A stretch of DNA of 64,000 nucleotides from assembly GCA_029257435.1 (NCBI GenBank), contig JARIBI010000249.1, forward strand, positions 1 through 64,000, read 5' to 3'. The translations under genes and the position numbers were made by a program. Below, piece after piece: positions 1 to 9,790 of this stretch. The first letter of the stretch is position 1, and each line of letters begins with the position of its first letter. Below the pieces are notes generated by a model, which did no database searches, had not been told where the DNA came from, and worked only from the letters and a program-made list of their open reading frames with translations. This DNA comes from Sporosarcina sp. (lineage in GTDB: Bacteria > Bacillota > Bacilli > Bacillales_A > Planococcaceae).

Positions 1-1103
1 ATTGCATTTATTGAATCTCCAGAAGCTGAACGTGTTGCAACTGACTTACCTGCTTCATAAACAGGCAACTGCGCTTCAACTGCAGCTTTATCAGTTCCAT
101 CAATTGCATTTTTCAATTGGGCAGCAAGCTCCCCATTTTCTTTTTCGTAGGCAGCGAATAATTTGTCCCACTCGGATTCACTGTCTGCGCCAAGTTTTTG
201 TATAGACGTTTTAAAGTGGTCATAAACTTCTTCAGGGACGTGGAAGTCCTCTTCAAAAGTCCATTTGTAAGCTTCTTTTGTAAGTTTCATCTCATCTTCA
301 CCAAGTGGTGCTCCATGAGCATCTGATTTACCAGATTTGTTAGGTGAGCCATATCCAATAACAGTTTTCACTTCGATTATTGTTGGACCGCCTGTATTTT
401 GTTTCGCTTGTTCAATTGCTTGAGACAAGCGCGCCGTGTCATTGCCGTCACCAACATGAATGTAATTCCATCCATATGATTCAAATCGATTTTGAATTTT
501 TTCTGTGAAAGACATCTCTAATTCCCCATCTAGGGAGATGTCATTGCTATCGTAGAGAACAATTAGCTTATCTAATTCAAGATGTCCTGCGAGTGAAATC
601 GCCTCAGCCGCCACGCCTTCCATTAAGTCTCCGTCTCCACATAGCGCATAAGTGTAATGATCTACAACATCATAACCTGGCTTATTGTAAGTAGCAGCAA
701 GGTGCTTTTCAGCCATAGCCATACCAACAGCCATTCCAATACCTTGTCCTAACGGTCCTGTGGTCGCTTCGACTCCAGCTGTATGACCATATTCAGGGTG
801 ACCCGGTGTTTTAGATCCCCACTGACGGAAGTTCTTTAGTTCCTCCATCGGCAAATCATATCCGCTTAAATGGAGCATGCTATATAGCAGCATTGAGCCA
901 TGACCTGCCGACAAAACAAAGCGATCCCGGTTAAACCAAGATGGGTTTGACGGATTATGATGCATGTGCTGTGTCCAGAGCACATACGCCATTGGCGCAG
1001 CACCCATAGGAAGGCCAGGGTGGCCAGAATTTGCTTTTTCGATAGCGTCGATCGATAACGTCCGGATCGTATTAATCGCCAGTTGATCAGTAGTGTTGGT
1101 CAT
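1..1103 (-). CDS. tkt: Transketolase, N-terminal part (gene runs off the window)
   Basis: Thiamine-diphosphate enzyme of the non-oxidative pentose phosphate pathway, moving two-carbon units between sugar phosphates in the cytoplasm. The reading frame is missing from the ORF track because its stop lies beyond position 1; I read it from the ATG at 1101-1103 ([19 protein letters not shown]). About 367 codons are present of a family length near 665. Visible signatures are GHPGLPMG, a conserved [24 protein letters not shown] and the ThDP/Mg site CGDGDLMEG. It follows the SOS cassette yneA-yneB-ynzC as in B. subtilis, with a terminator in between, so it is probably transcribed separately. The C-terminal third cannot be judged. 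Confidence 0.97.
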   Translation of the reverse strand, partial: MTNTTDQLAINTIRTLSIDAIEKANSGHPGLPMGAAPMAYVLWTQHMHHNPSNPSWFNRDRFVLSAGHGSMLLYSMLHLSGYDLPMEELKNFRQWGSKTPGHPEYGHTAGVEATTGPLGQGIGMAVGMAMAEKHLAATYNKPGYDVVDHYTYALCGDGDLMEGVAAEAISLAGHLELDKLIVLYDSNDISLDGELEMSFTEKIQNRFESYGWNYIHVGDGNDTARLSQAIEQAKQNTGGPTIIEVKTVIGYGSPNKSGKSDAHGAPLGEDEMKLTKEAYKWTFEEDFHVPEEVYDHFKTSIQKLGADSESEWDKLFAAYEKENGELAAQLKNAIDGTDKAAVEAQLPVYEAGKSVATRSASGDSINA

Positions 1104-1161
1104 CGGTAAGTACACCCTTTCACAATCTCTTATTTTAACTAGATTCCTCATCCATTGTAAT

Positions 1162-1190
1162 GAAAAAACCGCAGGAATACAAACTGCGGT
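1162..1190 (-). terminator. Rho-independent terminator after ynzC
   Basis: On the minus strand a stem ACCGCAG / CTGCGGT closes a 9-nt loop and is followed by six T. It lies 18 bp past the ynzC stop and before tkt, so it ends the SOS cassette transcript. Confidence 0.85.
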
Positions 1191-1208
1191 CAGATGATAT
1201 GCGGATAC

Positions 1209-1442
1209 TTAATTTAAAAACTTCTTGTTTTGAGCATCTTTTACTTTTTCAGGTGTTACATCATTTCCATCAGGGTCCAGCACTTTAACATTTTCGATGG
1301 TATCTCTCATTGTTGAACGGAAAGTTTTCAAATACTCACTGCGCAATTGAGATTGCTCTTTCGCTTCTTCAATGGAAAGACCTGAGGTTTTTGCCTTTTT
1401 TGCAAGCTCATTAATACGGTTTATCTTATTTTCTTCCAGCAT
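1209..1442 (-). CDS. ynzC: DUF896 / UPF0291 small protein YnzC
   Basis: Small, charged, helical protein of 77 aa belonging to the DUF896 (UPF0291) family; the start MLEENKINRINELAKKAK and the segment LRSEYLKTFR are typical. Its precise function is not established. It is third in the yneA-yneB-ynzC cassette divergent from lexA, so it is expected to be induced with the SOS response through the LexA boxes upstream of yneA. The gene is followed directly by a terminator. No anomaly seen. Confidence 0.93.
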   Translation of the reverse strand: MLEENKINRINELAKKAKTSGLSIEEAKEQSQLRSEYLKTFRSTMRDTIENVKVLDPDGNDVTPEKVKDAQNKKFLN

Positions 1443-1507
1443 AACGTTCCCTCCAGTTTACATTCATTATTTAGAACGTAAACAAAAACGAACAGAAGTG
1501 CAACCAA

Positions 1508-2481
<974 letters not shown>

Positions 2482-2498
2482 GGATGTTTTCCCCTTTC

Positions 2499-2512
2499 AG
2501 AATGTACGTTCG
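2499..2512 (-). promoter_or_regulatory. LexA box 1 (yneA leader)
   Basis: AGAATGTACGTTCG; read on the minus strand it is CGAACGTACATTCT, a good match to the Gram-positive consensus CGAACRNRYGTTYC. It lies between the yneA -10 element and the yneA start. Confidence 0.7.
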
Positions 2513-2525
2513 CTTCTATACTTTT

Positions 2526-2555
2526 ATTATATGCGAACAAAGGTTTGTGTGTCAA
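2526..2555 (-). promoter_or_regulatory. Sigma-A promoter of yneA
   Basis: On the minus strand TTGACA, an 18-bp spacer, TATAAT. The spacer contains LexA box 2, so LexA binding would directly occlude RNA polymerase. Confidence 0.8.
2534..2547. promoter_or_regulatory. LexA box 2 (yneA promoter spacer)
   Basis: CGAACAAAGGTTTG, a near-palindromic match to the Cheo box (CGAAC N4 GTTCG), located between the -35 and -10 of the yneA promoter. Confidence 0.85.
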
Positions 2556-2566
2556 CACTAAAAATT

Positions 2567-2580
2567 AGAACCTTTGTTTG
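2567..2580. promoter_or_regulatory. LexA box 3 (upstream of lexA -35)
   Basis: AGAACCTTTGTTTG, an imperfect Cheo box overlapping the start of the lexA -35 hexamer. It is weaker than box 2 but in the expected spacing series. Confidence 0.65.
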
Positions 2581-2606
2581 CTATGCGTACGAACACATGT
2601 TATACT
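2578..2606 (+). promoter_or_regulatory. Sigma-A promoter of lexA
   Basis: TTGCTA, 17-bp spacer, TATACT. The spacer and the start of the -10 are covered by LexA box 4, consistent with autorepression. Confidence 0.75.
2590..2603. promoter_or_regulatory. LexA box 4 (lexA promoter)
   Basis: CGAACACATGTTAT, matching the CGAAC half and the GTT core of the consensus. It overlaps the lexA -10, as expected for autoregulation. Confidence 0.75.
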
Positions 2607-2668
2607 ATTTTCATAGAAACACTTCGCAGAGCGACGTCTCCTGCAAAAATAGTGAAGAGGTGAACATA

Positions 2669-3289
2669 TTGAAAAAGATCTCCAAAAGACAGGAAGACAT
2701 CCTGACTTTCATTAAAGATGAAGTGCAGAAAAAGGGATATCCGCCTTCCGTACGGGAAATTGGTGAAGCTGTTGGACTTGCTTCCAGCTCTACTGTCCAC
2801 GGCCATCTCGCGCGCCTTGAAAGTAAAGGACTAATTAGACGAGATCCAACTAAACCACGTGCCATTGAGATTTTGGATCAAGATGGAATGGACGAGTTAA
2901 AAACAGGCGTCGTTCACGTCCCTTTAGTCGGAAAAGTTACAGCTGGTATTCCGATTACTGCCATTGAAAATATCGAAGAGTACTTCCCCATTCCGGATAC
3001 GTTCGGGACTTCGGAAGATAACTTATATATGCTGGAAATCGTAGGAGATAGTATGATTGAAGCTGGTATTTTAAATGGAGACCGCGTCGTTGTGAAGCAG
3101 CAACATACTGCCAGTAATGGTGAAATTGTCGTTGCGATGACTGAGGAAGATGAGGCAACTGTGAAACGTTTCTTTAAAGAAAAAGATTACTTCCGTTTGC
3201 AGCCAGAGAACTCATCAATGGATCCTATTATTATTGAAAATGTATCGATTCTCGGCAAAGTTGTCGGTGTTTATCGCACGATTCATTAA
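2669..3289 (+). CDS. lexA: LexA SOS repressor
   Basis: Transcriptional repressor of the SOS regulon that self-cleaves when RecA is activated. I place the start at TTG 2669, preceded by GAAGAGGTGA, which gives 206 aa, close to the usual 205; the longer ORF in the track has no family match upstream. The N-terminal winged helix (about 1-65) contains [20 protein letters not shown]. The cleavage site Ala-Gly is visible in GKVTAGIP, the catalytic serine in GDSMIEAG and the lysine in EDEATVKRF. It is divergent from yneA with four LexA boxes in the shared region. Confidence 0.97.
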   Translation: MKKISKRQEDILTFIKDEVQKKGYPPSVREIGEAVGLASSSTVHGHLARLESKGLIRRDPTKPRAIEILDQDGMDELKTGVVHVPLVGKVTAGIPITAIENIEEYFPIPDTFGTSEDNLYMLEIVGDSMIEAGILNGDRVVVKQQHTASNGEIVVAMTEEDEATVKRFFKEKDYFRLQPENSSMDPIIIENVSILGKVVGVYRTIH

Positions 3290-3299
3290 TTTTATATGT

Positions 3300-3345
3300 A
3301 AAAACTGCGTATTCCTCATTAACTTTGAGGGATACGCAGTTTTTT
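3300..3345 (+). terminator. Terminator of lexA
   Basis: Long stem AAAACTGCGTATTCCTC / GAGGGATACGCAGTTTT with a 9-nt loop, followed by T residues. It lies just past the lexA stop and could work in both directions. Confidence 0.9.
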
Positions 3346-3373
3346 GTTTTAATGGGTGAATTTCGGATGCGGG

Positions 3374-3755
3374 TATGGGCACTTTCTATGGGTTTTGGTC
3401 ATTTTAGTAAATTTATGAGCGCTTCCTCCGAGGTTATGAGCGCTTTCCGTGGTTTATGATCATTTCCTCAAGGTTATGAGCGCTTCCACGGGGTTTATGA
3501 TCACTTCCTCACGTTTATGAGCGCTCCCACGGGGTTTATGATCATTTCCACAAGTTTATGAGCGCTTGCCGTGAGTTATGATCACTTCCTCACGTTTATG
3601 AGCGCTCTCACGGGTTATGATCATTTCCTCAAGTTTATGAGCGCTTTCCCCGGGTTATGATCACTTCCTCAAGCTTATGAGCGCTTTCCCCGGGTTTATG
3701 ATCACTTCCTCAAGCTTATGAGCGCTTTCCGCCGTCTATGATCACTTCCACCTTA
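3374..3755. repeat. Array of alternating 20-21-bp repeats (AGCGCT type and TGATCA type)
   Basis: The 463-bp gap between lexA and ynbB is filled by 17 clear units (3413-3755) plus two decayed ones from 3374. Type A reads approximately TTATGAGCGCTTTCCCCGGG and type B TTATGATCACTTCCTCAAGC. Two A units come first, then B and A alternate strictly to the end; the last B unit overlaps the ynbB stop codon. Each unit contains a 6-bp palindrome (AGCGCT or TGATCA). Mixed 20/21-nt lengths break every reading frame and no long ORF is present, so it is not coding. Apart from the lexA terminator nothing else is seen in this gap. Confidence 0.9.
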
Positions 3756-5018
3756 CGATTTGATTAATTCAAGTTCGATTAATCGCTCGACAGATGATAG
3801 GATGGCGACTTTTACGTGTTCGTACGTCAGGCCGCCTTGGATGTACGCTGTATACGGCGGACGAATAGGGCCGTCCGCGGTTAACTCGATGCTGGAGCCT
3901 TGGATGAAGGTTCCTGCGGCCATAATGACATCATCTGCATAGCCTGGCATGTATGATGGCACAGGGCTCACGTGTGCATCGATTGGTGAGTTGGCTTGGA
4001 TCATTTGGCAGAATGCGACCATTTGCTCGGCATTTTGGAATGATACCGATTGAATCAGATCTGTTCGTACTGCAGAATAATGAGGCGCTGTCACTAGGCC
4101 GTAGGATTCAAGCATCCCCGCAGTAAATTGTGCGCCTTTTACGGCTTGGCTTACGGTATGCGGTGCTAGGAAAAATCCTTGGTACATTTCTCGTAATGTA
4201 TCCAGTGATGCCCCCGCTTCTGCGCCTAAGCCAGGTGAAGTCATGCGGTATCCGCATTTCTCAATCAAATCTTTTCTTCCTGCAATGTAGCCGCCTGTAC
4301 GAGCGAGACCGCCACCTGGGTTTTTGATCAATGACCCCGCCATCAAATCTGCACCAACATCCGTCGGCTCCAGCTCTTCGACAAATTCACCATAACAGTT
4401 ATCGGTAAATATAATAATATCGGGATGATTTGCTTTTATCCGCTTCACCATGTCGCCAATCTCGGCAACTGTGAAGGATGGCCGATCGGCGTATCCTCTT
4501 GAACGCTGAATACCAATCATTTTAGTGTTGGGATTGATCTGACGTTCAACTTCTTCATAGTCAACAGTTCCATCTTTCAATAAATCAACATGATGGTAGC
4601 CGATATTGAAGTCTTGCAGCGAGCCGGTATCTTGATCGCCACCAGATACGATTGACTCTAATGTATCATATGGTTTCCCTGTTATATAAAGCAGTTCATC
4701 TCCGGGACGCAAAATCCCGAAAAGGCTAATCGCAATCGCATGTGTTCCCGAAATGATTTGACCGCGCACTAGACATGCTTCCGCGCCAAAAACATCGGCA
4801 TATAATTGCTCAAGCACTTCTCTGCCCGCGTCATCATATCCATATCCAGTGGATCCGGTCAAATGAAAGTCGCTCACACGATTCTTTCTGAACGCTGCCA
4901 ATACTTTCTTTTGATTGAGGAAAGCGATGCGTTCTGTAGCTTTTGCATAAGGTTGTAGTTCGTTTTCGACTTTTTCTGCACGATTTAAGATTTCATCGTT
5001 CAATTGCTGTATACTCAT
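3753..5018 (-). CDS. ynbB: PLP-dependent methionine gamma-lyase-like protein YnbB
   Basis: Fold-type I PLP enzyme of the family often labelled 'aluminium resistance protein' or methionine gamma-lyase-like (421 aa, normal length). The likely PLP-lysine segment is SLIKNPGGG, preceded by FTDNCYGEFVEE with the expected cofactor-binding aspartate; a Gly-rich STGYGYDDAGRE lies near residue 60. The real substrate of the family is not firmly established, so the annotation stays at family level. It stands alone on the minus strand, in B. subtilis near hfq/miaA and the glnRA region. The array of 20-bp repeats runs right up to its stop codon. Confidence 0.9.
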   Translation of the reverse strand: MSIQQLNDEILNRAEKVENELQPYAKATERIAFLNQKKVLAAFRKNRVSDFHLTGSTGYGYDDAGREVLEQLYADVFGAEACLVRGQIISGTHAIAISLFGILRPGDELLYITGKPYDTLESIVSGGDQDTGSLQDFNIGYHHVDLLKDGTVDYEEVERQINPNTKMIGIQRSRGYADRPSFTVAEIGDMVKRIKANHPDIIIFTDNCYGEFVEELEPTDVGADLMAGSLIKNPGGGLARTGGYIAGRKDLIEKCGYRMTSPGLGAEAGASLDTLREMYQGFFLAPHTVSQAVKGAQFTAGMLESYGLVTAPHYSAVRTDLIQSVSFQNAEQMVAFCQMIQANSPIDAHVSPVPSYMPGYADDVIMAAGTFIQGSSIELTADGPIRPPYTAYIQGGLTYEHVKVAILSSVERLIELELIKS

Positions 5019-5135
5019 TCAGGATGCTCCATTCTGTACCATAGGTTCACTGTCCATTTTAACAGGTAGAACGGTTTCGGTAAACGGATTCTCATCCTGA
5101 CAATTTTAGAACGTATTGAACGGAGGAACTTTGAA

Positions 5136-5741
5136 GTGACATGGGATGTATTTAGTCTGATTGGTACAGCCGCATTTGCAATTTCGGGTGCGATTGTTGC
5201 GATGGAAGAGGACTTTGATATGTTTGGAGTCTATATATTAGGAATGGTCACTGCGTTTGGCGGAGGCGCCGTACGCAACGTTTTTATAGGAGTTCCCGTT
5301 TCAGTCTTATGGGGACAAGAGCTGTTTTTCACAGTCGCTTCAGTACTTATAGCAGTCATCTTTTTCTTTTCAGGATACTTGCTGAAGACGTGGAATAGGT
5401 GGGGATCTTACTTTGACGCGGTCGGGTTAGCTGCCTTTGCCATTCAAGGTGCCCTAATGGCTGTTGAGATGGAAATGTCTTTGTTCGCTGTAGTGGCGGC
5501 AGCGGTGTTGACGGGTGCCGGCGGAGGAGTCATCCGTGACTTGCTTGCCGGACGTCAGCCATTGGTCTTTAAAAGTGATATCTATGCCGTATGGGCTGCA
5601 CTTGCTGGTTTAATTGTTGGATTCGATACGTATATACACGATGTTGCACTCTATATATTGCTTATTGCTACAGCCGGGTTACGCATGTTATCCATTAAGT
5701 TCCACTGGCAGCTGCCGCAGCGCTCTTTATTGCCAAAATAA
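5136..5741 (+). CDS. TRIC-type cation channel family protein (UPF0126)
   Basis: Integral membrane protein of 201 aa with two homologous halves, each of three predicted helices; the paired glycine motifs FGGGAVRN (about residue 46) and GAGGGVIRD (about residue 129) are the hallmark of the bacterial TRIC/UPF0126 family, whose members form trimeric monovalent cation channels. I choose the GTG at 5136 because GGAGG lies 9 nt upstream. A shared bidirectional terminator separates it from the convergent hfq. It is one of only two plus-strand genes in the window and has no evident operon partners. Confidence 0.9.
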   Translation: MTWDVFSLIGTAAFAISGAIVAMEEDFDMFGVYILGMVTAFGGGAVRNVFIGVPVSVLWGQELFFTVASVLIAVIFFFSGYLLKTWNRWGSYFDAVGLAAFAIQGALMAVEMEMSLFAVVAAAVLTGAGGGVIRDLLAGRQPLVFKSDIYAVWAALAGLIVGFDTYIHDVALYILLIATAGLRMLSIKFHWQLPQRSLLPK

Positions 5742-5767
5742 AAAAGGCCAGTCATGGCCTTTTTTTA
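5741..5767. terminator. Bidirectional terminator between TRIC gene and hfq
   Basis: AAAAAAGGCCA, 4-nt loop, TGGCCTTTTTTT. It is symmetrical, so it can stop both convergent transcripts, and it overlaps the hfq stop codon. Confidence 0.92.
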
Positions 5768-5989
5768 TTGTTCATCTTTCAATATAACCGGTTTTGCAGG
5801 AACATAAGTAGAGATTGCATGCTTATAAATCAGCTGCTGCTTGCCGTCTGATTCTAGAAGAACTGTATAGTTATCATACGACTTAATCAACCCTTTAAGC
5901 TGGAAACCATTTGTTAAAAATACAGTTACAAACGTGTTATTCTTCCTTAGTGAATTCAGAAACGTATCTTGCATATTGGCATTTGCCAT
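5765..5989 (-). CDS. hfq: RNA chaperone Hfq
   Basis: Sm-like hexameric RNA chaperone of 74 aa. Sm1 (about residues 8-50, with [24 protein letters not shown]) and Sm2, where [10 protein letters not shown] replaces the usual YKHAISTI. RBS GGGGGGAAATT precedes the ATG. It lies immediately downstream of miaA, the common miaA-hfq pairing, and ends in a terminator. Length matches the Bacillus protein; no unusual C-terminal tail. Confidence 0.97.
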   Translation of the reverse strand: MANANMQDTFLNSLRKNNTFVTVFLTNGFQLKGLIKSYDNYTVLLESDGKQQLIYKHAISTYVPAKPVILKDEQ

Positions 5990-6019
5990 CTAATTTCCCC
6001 CCACAATTCTTATTCGCAA

Positions 6020-6979
6020 TTAATGCCTGCTTTTTGTATTCGCGATATGCAGGTGAAATCCCTTTACATCGTCACATATTTTCTTAACCAGCAGCGTTTT
6101 CTCTGTTGTTGCATCATACCAATTGACTTCCAGCTTGTTGCGGAAGTACGTCATCTGCCGTTTTGCATAGTGGCGAGTATTCTTTTTAATGAGTTCGACT
6201 GCTTCATCTACTGATACATTACCATCAATTGCTTGATACAGCTCTTTGTATCCGATTGCTTGAACTGACTGGACGTCCCTTATATTTTGCTCCCATAATC
6301 CTTGGACTTCATTCAGTAATCCTTTTTCCATCATCAAATCGACACGACTGTCAATTCTCTCGTAAAGGAGCTTTCTAGGCAGCTCAAGGCCTATAATAGA
6401 AGACCGGTACATCGGTGTTGTGCCTTGGTCCGCTTCATGATTCGCTTTTGTCTCCCCGCTTACTTCTAGAATCTCTAAGGCTCTAACGAGTCGTCTATGA
6501 TTATTCGGATGAATCTTTTCAGCACTTACCGGATCTTGCTGAAGAAGTCGCTCGTATAATACAGGAGCCCCTAACGATTCAAGCTCTCTCTCCAGACGGC
6601 TTCGCACTTCCAAATCAGCTGCTGCTTCCGTGAATCGGTAGTCAAAAAGAACAGACTGCATATACAGCCCTGTGCCGCCCGCCAAAATCGGGAATTTCCC
6701 ACGGGATTGTATTTCTGATATCTTTTCCCGAACAAGTTGCTGGTATTCTGCTGCTGAAAACGATTCCCATGGAGATTTAATATCGAATAAGTGGTGAGGA
6801 ATGCCTTCCATTTCGTCTTTTGTAATTTTGGCGGTCCCAATATCGAGACCACGGTAAACTTGCATAGCATCTCCATTGATCACTTCGCCGTTAAGGCAAT
6901 GCGCAAGACCGACGGCCAGGGCAGTCTTCCCTGAAGCTGTAGGACCAGCAATTGCTATCACTTCTGCTGGTTGATTCAT
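6020..6979 (-). CDS. miaA: tRNA dimethylallyltransferase MiaA
   Basis: Transfers a dimethylallyl group to N6 of A37 in tRNAs reading U-starting codons. The product of 319 aa shows the P-loop AGPTASGKTALA at residue 11, the substrate motif GDAMQVYRGLDIGTAK and the conserved AGGTGLYMQS. Its product is the substrate of MiaB, encoded elsewhere in this window at 13.6-15.1 kb. The start overlaps the stop of the upstream hydrolase gene by 4 nt (ATGA), so translation is coupled, and hfq follows. Confidence 0.97.
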   Translation of the reverse strand: MNQPAEVIAIAGPTASGKTALAVGLAHCLNGEVINGDAMQVYRGLDIGTAKITKDEMEGIPHHLFDIKSPWESFSAAEYQQLVREKISEIQSRGKFPILAGGTGLYMQSVLFDYRFTEAAADLEVRSRLERELESLGAPVLYERLLQQDPVSAEKIHPNNHRRLVRALEILEVSGETKANHEADQGTTPMYRSSIIGLELPRKLLYERIDSRVDLMMEKGLLNEVQGLWEQNIRDVQSVQAIGYKELYQAIDGNVSVDEAVELIKKNTRHYAKRQMTYFRNKLEVNWYDATTEKTLLVKKICDDVKGFHLHIANTKSRH

Positions 6980-7890
6980 AAATTATTCACCCACTGTTTC
7001 ATCATAGTCAGCACAGATTCTCTCGAAGTTCCTTGTAAGGATTCATGTCTAACACCTTCAAATAGATGAACGCGTACATTTTCTACACCCGCATCCTGAT
7101 ACATTTCCGCTGCTTCAAAAATTCCGCTTCCCATGTTACCTACAGGATCTTCTGTCCCTGCAAATAAAAGTACAGGCAATTTCTTAGGAACTGATTCGTA
7201 TGCGGATGTCGAACTGATTAATTTTAAGCCGTCAAATAAGACATGGAAGAAATGATTCGTTGAAACCACTCCCGATAGAGGATCCTCAATATAATCATGC
7301 ACAGTTTGCCGATCTGTTGAAAGCCAATCGAACTTCGTCTTTGGATTTTCAATGGTTTTGTTGTATCCTCCAAAACCAATCCTATCAAGTACTTCACTTG
7401 GTGCATGCGAACCGTCTTTAATGGATAAAACAGAGGCTAGAATACTGCCTCCAACTCTTGTCATACCTGGTTTTCCAGCAGTTCCGGAACAAATAAGGGC
7501 ATCTATTTCTTTTCCGTATTTTTGAGAAAAACGACGGACAATAAACGATCCCATACTGTGTCCAAACAGAATGCGCGGCTGGTTAGAGTCACCTGCACTA
7601 AATGCATTCATGACTTCCCGCACATCTTCAACGAGTCTATCAAATGTGATCCCCTCGCCAAAGTCCCCTAGCTGGTTTTGGTCAAGCGCCCGTTGTCCAT
7701 GTCCGCGCTGGTTATATCCAGTGACTAGGTAGCCAGATTGAGACAGATCATTCATAACTGCTTCGTACCGCCCAATATGCTCTGCCATGCCATGAACGAG
7801 ATGGATGTGTCCGCGTGAAGTTCCAGAAGGTTCCATGATATAGGCATCAAGAATTACTCCATCAGACATTTTAAGTTCCTGTTGTTTCAT
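6976..7890 (-). CDS. Alpha/beta hydrolase, lysophospholipase-like
   Basis: Cytoplasmic serine hydrolase of 304 aa of the Hydrolase_4 (S33-like, monoacylglycerol lipase / lysophospholipase) group. The oxyanion loop HGMAEHIGRY lies at about residue 34, the nucleophile elbow GHSMGS at about 110, and the candidate acid and histidine in AGTEDPVG and GVRHESLQ. The substrate cannot be deduced. It sits between mutL and miaA and overlaps miaA by 4 nt, so it belongs to the same transcript. This insertion is absent from the standard B. subtilis mutSL neighbourhood. No signal peptide. Confidence 0.88.
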   Translation of the reverse strand: MKQQELKMSDGVILDAYIMEPSGTSRGHIHLVHGMAEHIGRYEAVMNDLSQSGYLVTGYNQRGHGQRALDQNQLGDFGEGITFDRLVEDVREVMNAFSAGDSNQPRILFGHSMGSFIVRRFSQKYGKEIDALICSGTAGKPGMTRVGGSILASVLSIKDGSHAPSEVLDRIGFGGYNKTIENPKTKFDWLSTDRQTVHDYIEDPLSGVVSTNHFFHVLFDGLKLISSTSAYESVPKKLPVLLFAGTEDPVGNMGSGIFEAAEMYQDAGVENVRVHLFEGVRHESLQGTSRESVLTMMKQWVNNL

Positions 7891-7906
7891 TACATTCCCT
7901 CCTCCC

Positions 7907-9775
7907 TTACATTACTCTCTTGAACATTTTTTCAAGTTCATAAGTTGTGAAGTGGATTAACACAGGTCGTCCATGCGGACATGTATATGGATTTTCTGCA
8001 TTTCCTAAATCAGTTAACAACCGATTCATGTCTTCCATTGTTAAGTGATGATTTGCTTTGATAGATTTCTTGCAGCTCATCATAATTGCTGAGTCTTCGC
8101 GCAGTTTAGCAATGTTCACTTGACGGGTGTGCAATACTTGTTCAATCATTTCTTCAATAATTGAAGAAGCTTCTGCCGCGGGGAACCATGAAGGATACTC
8201 TTTTACTGTGTACGATGAAGGACCGAATTGCTCCAGGTAAATACCGACTTCTTCTAACGCATCGAGTCTTTCTTCAATCTTTAGCTGTTCATCTGCTGAA
8301 TAATGGAAGATTAAAGGCATTAACAACATTTGTCGTTCATCATGATCCACTTCTGCGATTTTCGTCCTGAAATACTCATACTTAATGCGCTCTTGAGCCG
8401 CATGCTGGTCGATCATATAAAAGCCATCCTCATTTTGTGCAACGATATAAGTTCCATGGACTTGTCCTACTGGCAAGAGTGTTGGGAATGACGCTTTTTC
8501 TTCAGATTGCACTTCTTCATCCTGAGTTGTAATTGCTTGCCATTCATCGTCAGGCTTAGACATTTCATTTGTCTCCACAGGATCTGCTGTAACATCTGGA
8601 GTGATCGTCATGTCTTCATTTAGCGGAATTTCTTCGACCGTCCAAGAAGACTTTTGCCGGGGAGGATAATTGCTCGTCGTTTGAAAATCTTGGACTGGCT
8701 TTACATTGCGTTCTGGATGTTTCCAAAATGATTCTTGTACACTAGGGGTGCTTGGCTTTTTCTTCTCTTTCATGATTGCATCGGGAACAATGATCGCTTT
8801 CTTTACTGCCGCATGCACCCCTTCGCGGACGGCTGCAAGCAATTCACCTTCTTTACTCACTTTAATATATTGCTTTGAAGGATGGACGTTGACATCTGTT
8901 AAGTATGGATCTGCCTCTGCCTGCAGAACAATGATTGGAAACCGGCCGATCGGTAAATACGTGTGCATCGCTTCTAAAACGGCTTTGTTGACGGGATAGC
9001 TTTTCACCCATCTGCCGTTAATGAGCACTGTCATGTAGTTTTTAGATGCCCGGGTCATTTCAGGCAAGGTCACATAGCCACTCACTTTGTAATCTGCGTT
9101 TTCAGCTTGAAAAGGGATCATTTTTTTGGCAACTGCGATGCCATACACGTCAGATAACACGCGAAGCAAATCGCCTGAACCTGATGTTTTGAGCAGCACT
9201 TGCTGGCCGTGAGCTAAACGAAATGCAATAGCAGGGTGGCTGATTGCGAGCCGATTGACTAAATCGATGGTATGACCTATTTCAGTTTGGATCGTCTTCA
9301 TATATTTCAAGCGGGCAGGTGTGTTGAAAAACACTTGTGAGATAGTAATATCCGTTCCTTGCCGAAGTGCTGCCGCACGGTGAGTAATCACCTTTCCGCC
9401 TTCAATATCCACTTCTGTGCCGCTGATTCCGTCAGACGTCCAGAGATGCACTTTTGATACTGCTGCAATACTTGCTAATGCTTCACCTCTGAAACCCAGT
9501 GTGCGAATTCTAAACAAATCATGCTCATTGACGATCTTACTCGTCGCATGGCGCTCAAATGCTCGAATAGCGTCTGTCGTCGTCATTCCATTTCCATTGT
9601 CTGTTATCCGAATACTTGTTAACCCTGCTTCTTCGAGTGTAATTTCAATCGACGTACTTCCAGCATCGATTGAATTTTCCACAAGCTCTTTCACGATGGA
9701 TGCAGGTCGTTCTACAACTTCTCCAGCCGCAATTTTATTTGCTAATGGTTCGTCCATCACCTTAATGATATCCAT
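7907..9775 (-). CDS. mutL: DNA mismatch repair endonuclease MutL
   Basis: GHKL-ATPase acting with MutS, 622 aa. N-terminal ATPase motifs are seen (ELVENSIDAGS, TDNGNGM, GFRGEALASI). After a low-complexity linker (about 340-430) the dimerisation domain carries the metal-binding endonuclease motif DQHAAQERIKYE and the late CPHGRP motif, so this is an endonuclease-type MutL as expected in bacteria without MutH. It starts 15 bp downstream of the mutS stop, in one operon with it. Confidence 0.97.
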   Translation of the reverse strand: MDIIKVMDEPLANKIAAGEVVERPASIVKELVENSIDAGSTSIEITLEEAGLTSIRITDNGNGMTTTDAIRAFERHATSKIVNEHDLFRIRTLGFRGEALASIAAVSKVHLWTSDGISGTEVDIEGGKVITHRAAALRQGTDITISQVFFNTPARLKYMKTIQTEIGHTIDLVNRLAISHPAIAFRLAHGQQVLLKTSGSGDLLRVLSDVYGIAVAKKMIPFQAENADYKVSGYVTLPEMTRASKNYMTVLINGRWVKSYPVNKAVLEAMHTYLPIGRFPIIVLQAEADPYLTDVNVHPSKQYIKVSKEGELLAAVREGVHAAVKKAIIVPDAIMKEKKKPSTPSVQESFWKHPERNVKPVQDFQTTSNYPPRQKSSWTVEEIPLNEDMTITPDVTADPVETNEMSKPDDEWQAITTQDEEVQSEEKASFPTLLPVGQVHGTYIVAQNEDGFYMIDQHAAQERIKYEYFRTKIAEVDHDERQMLLMPLIFHYSADEQLKIEERLDALEEVGIYLEQFGPSSYTVKEYPSWFPAAEASSIIEEMIEQVLHTRQVNIAKLREDSAIMMSCKKSIKANHHLTMEDMNRLLTDLGNAENPYTCPHGRPVLIHFTTYELEKMFKRVM

Positions 9776-9790
9776 CGTATCGCTCCTTTC

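Noticed and set aside
3374-3755. CRISPR array or a repetitive short protein (MSAF.../MITS... in the plus frame)
   Set aside because: There are no unique spacers between constant repeats; the two unit types themselves fill the array. Alternating 20- and 21-nt units break every reading frame and no ORF of note is in the track.
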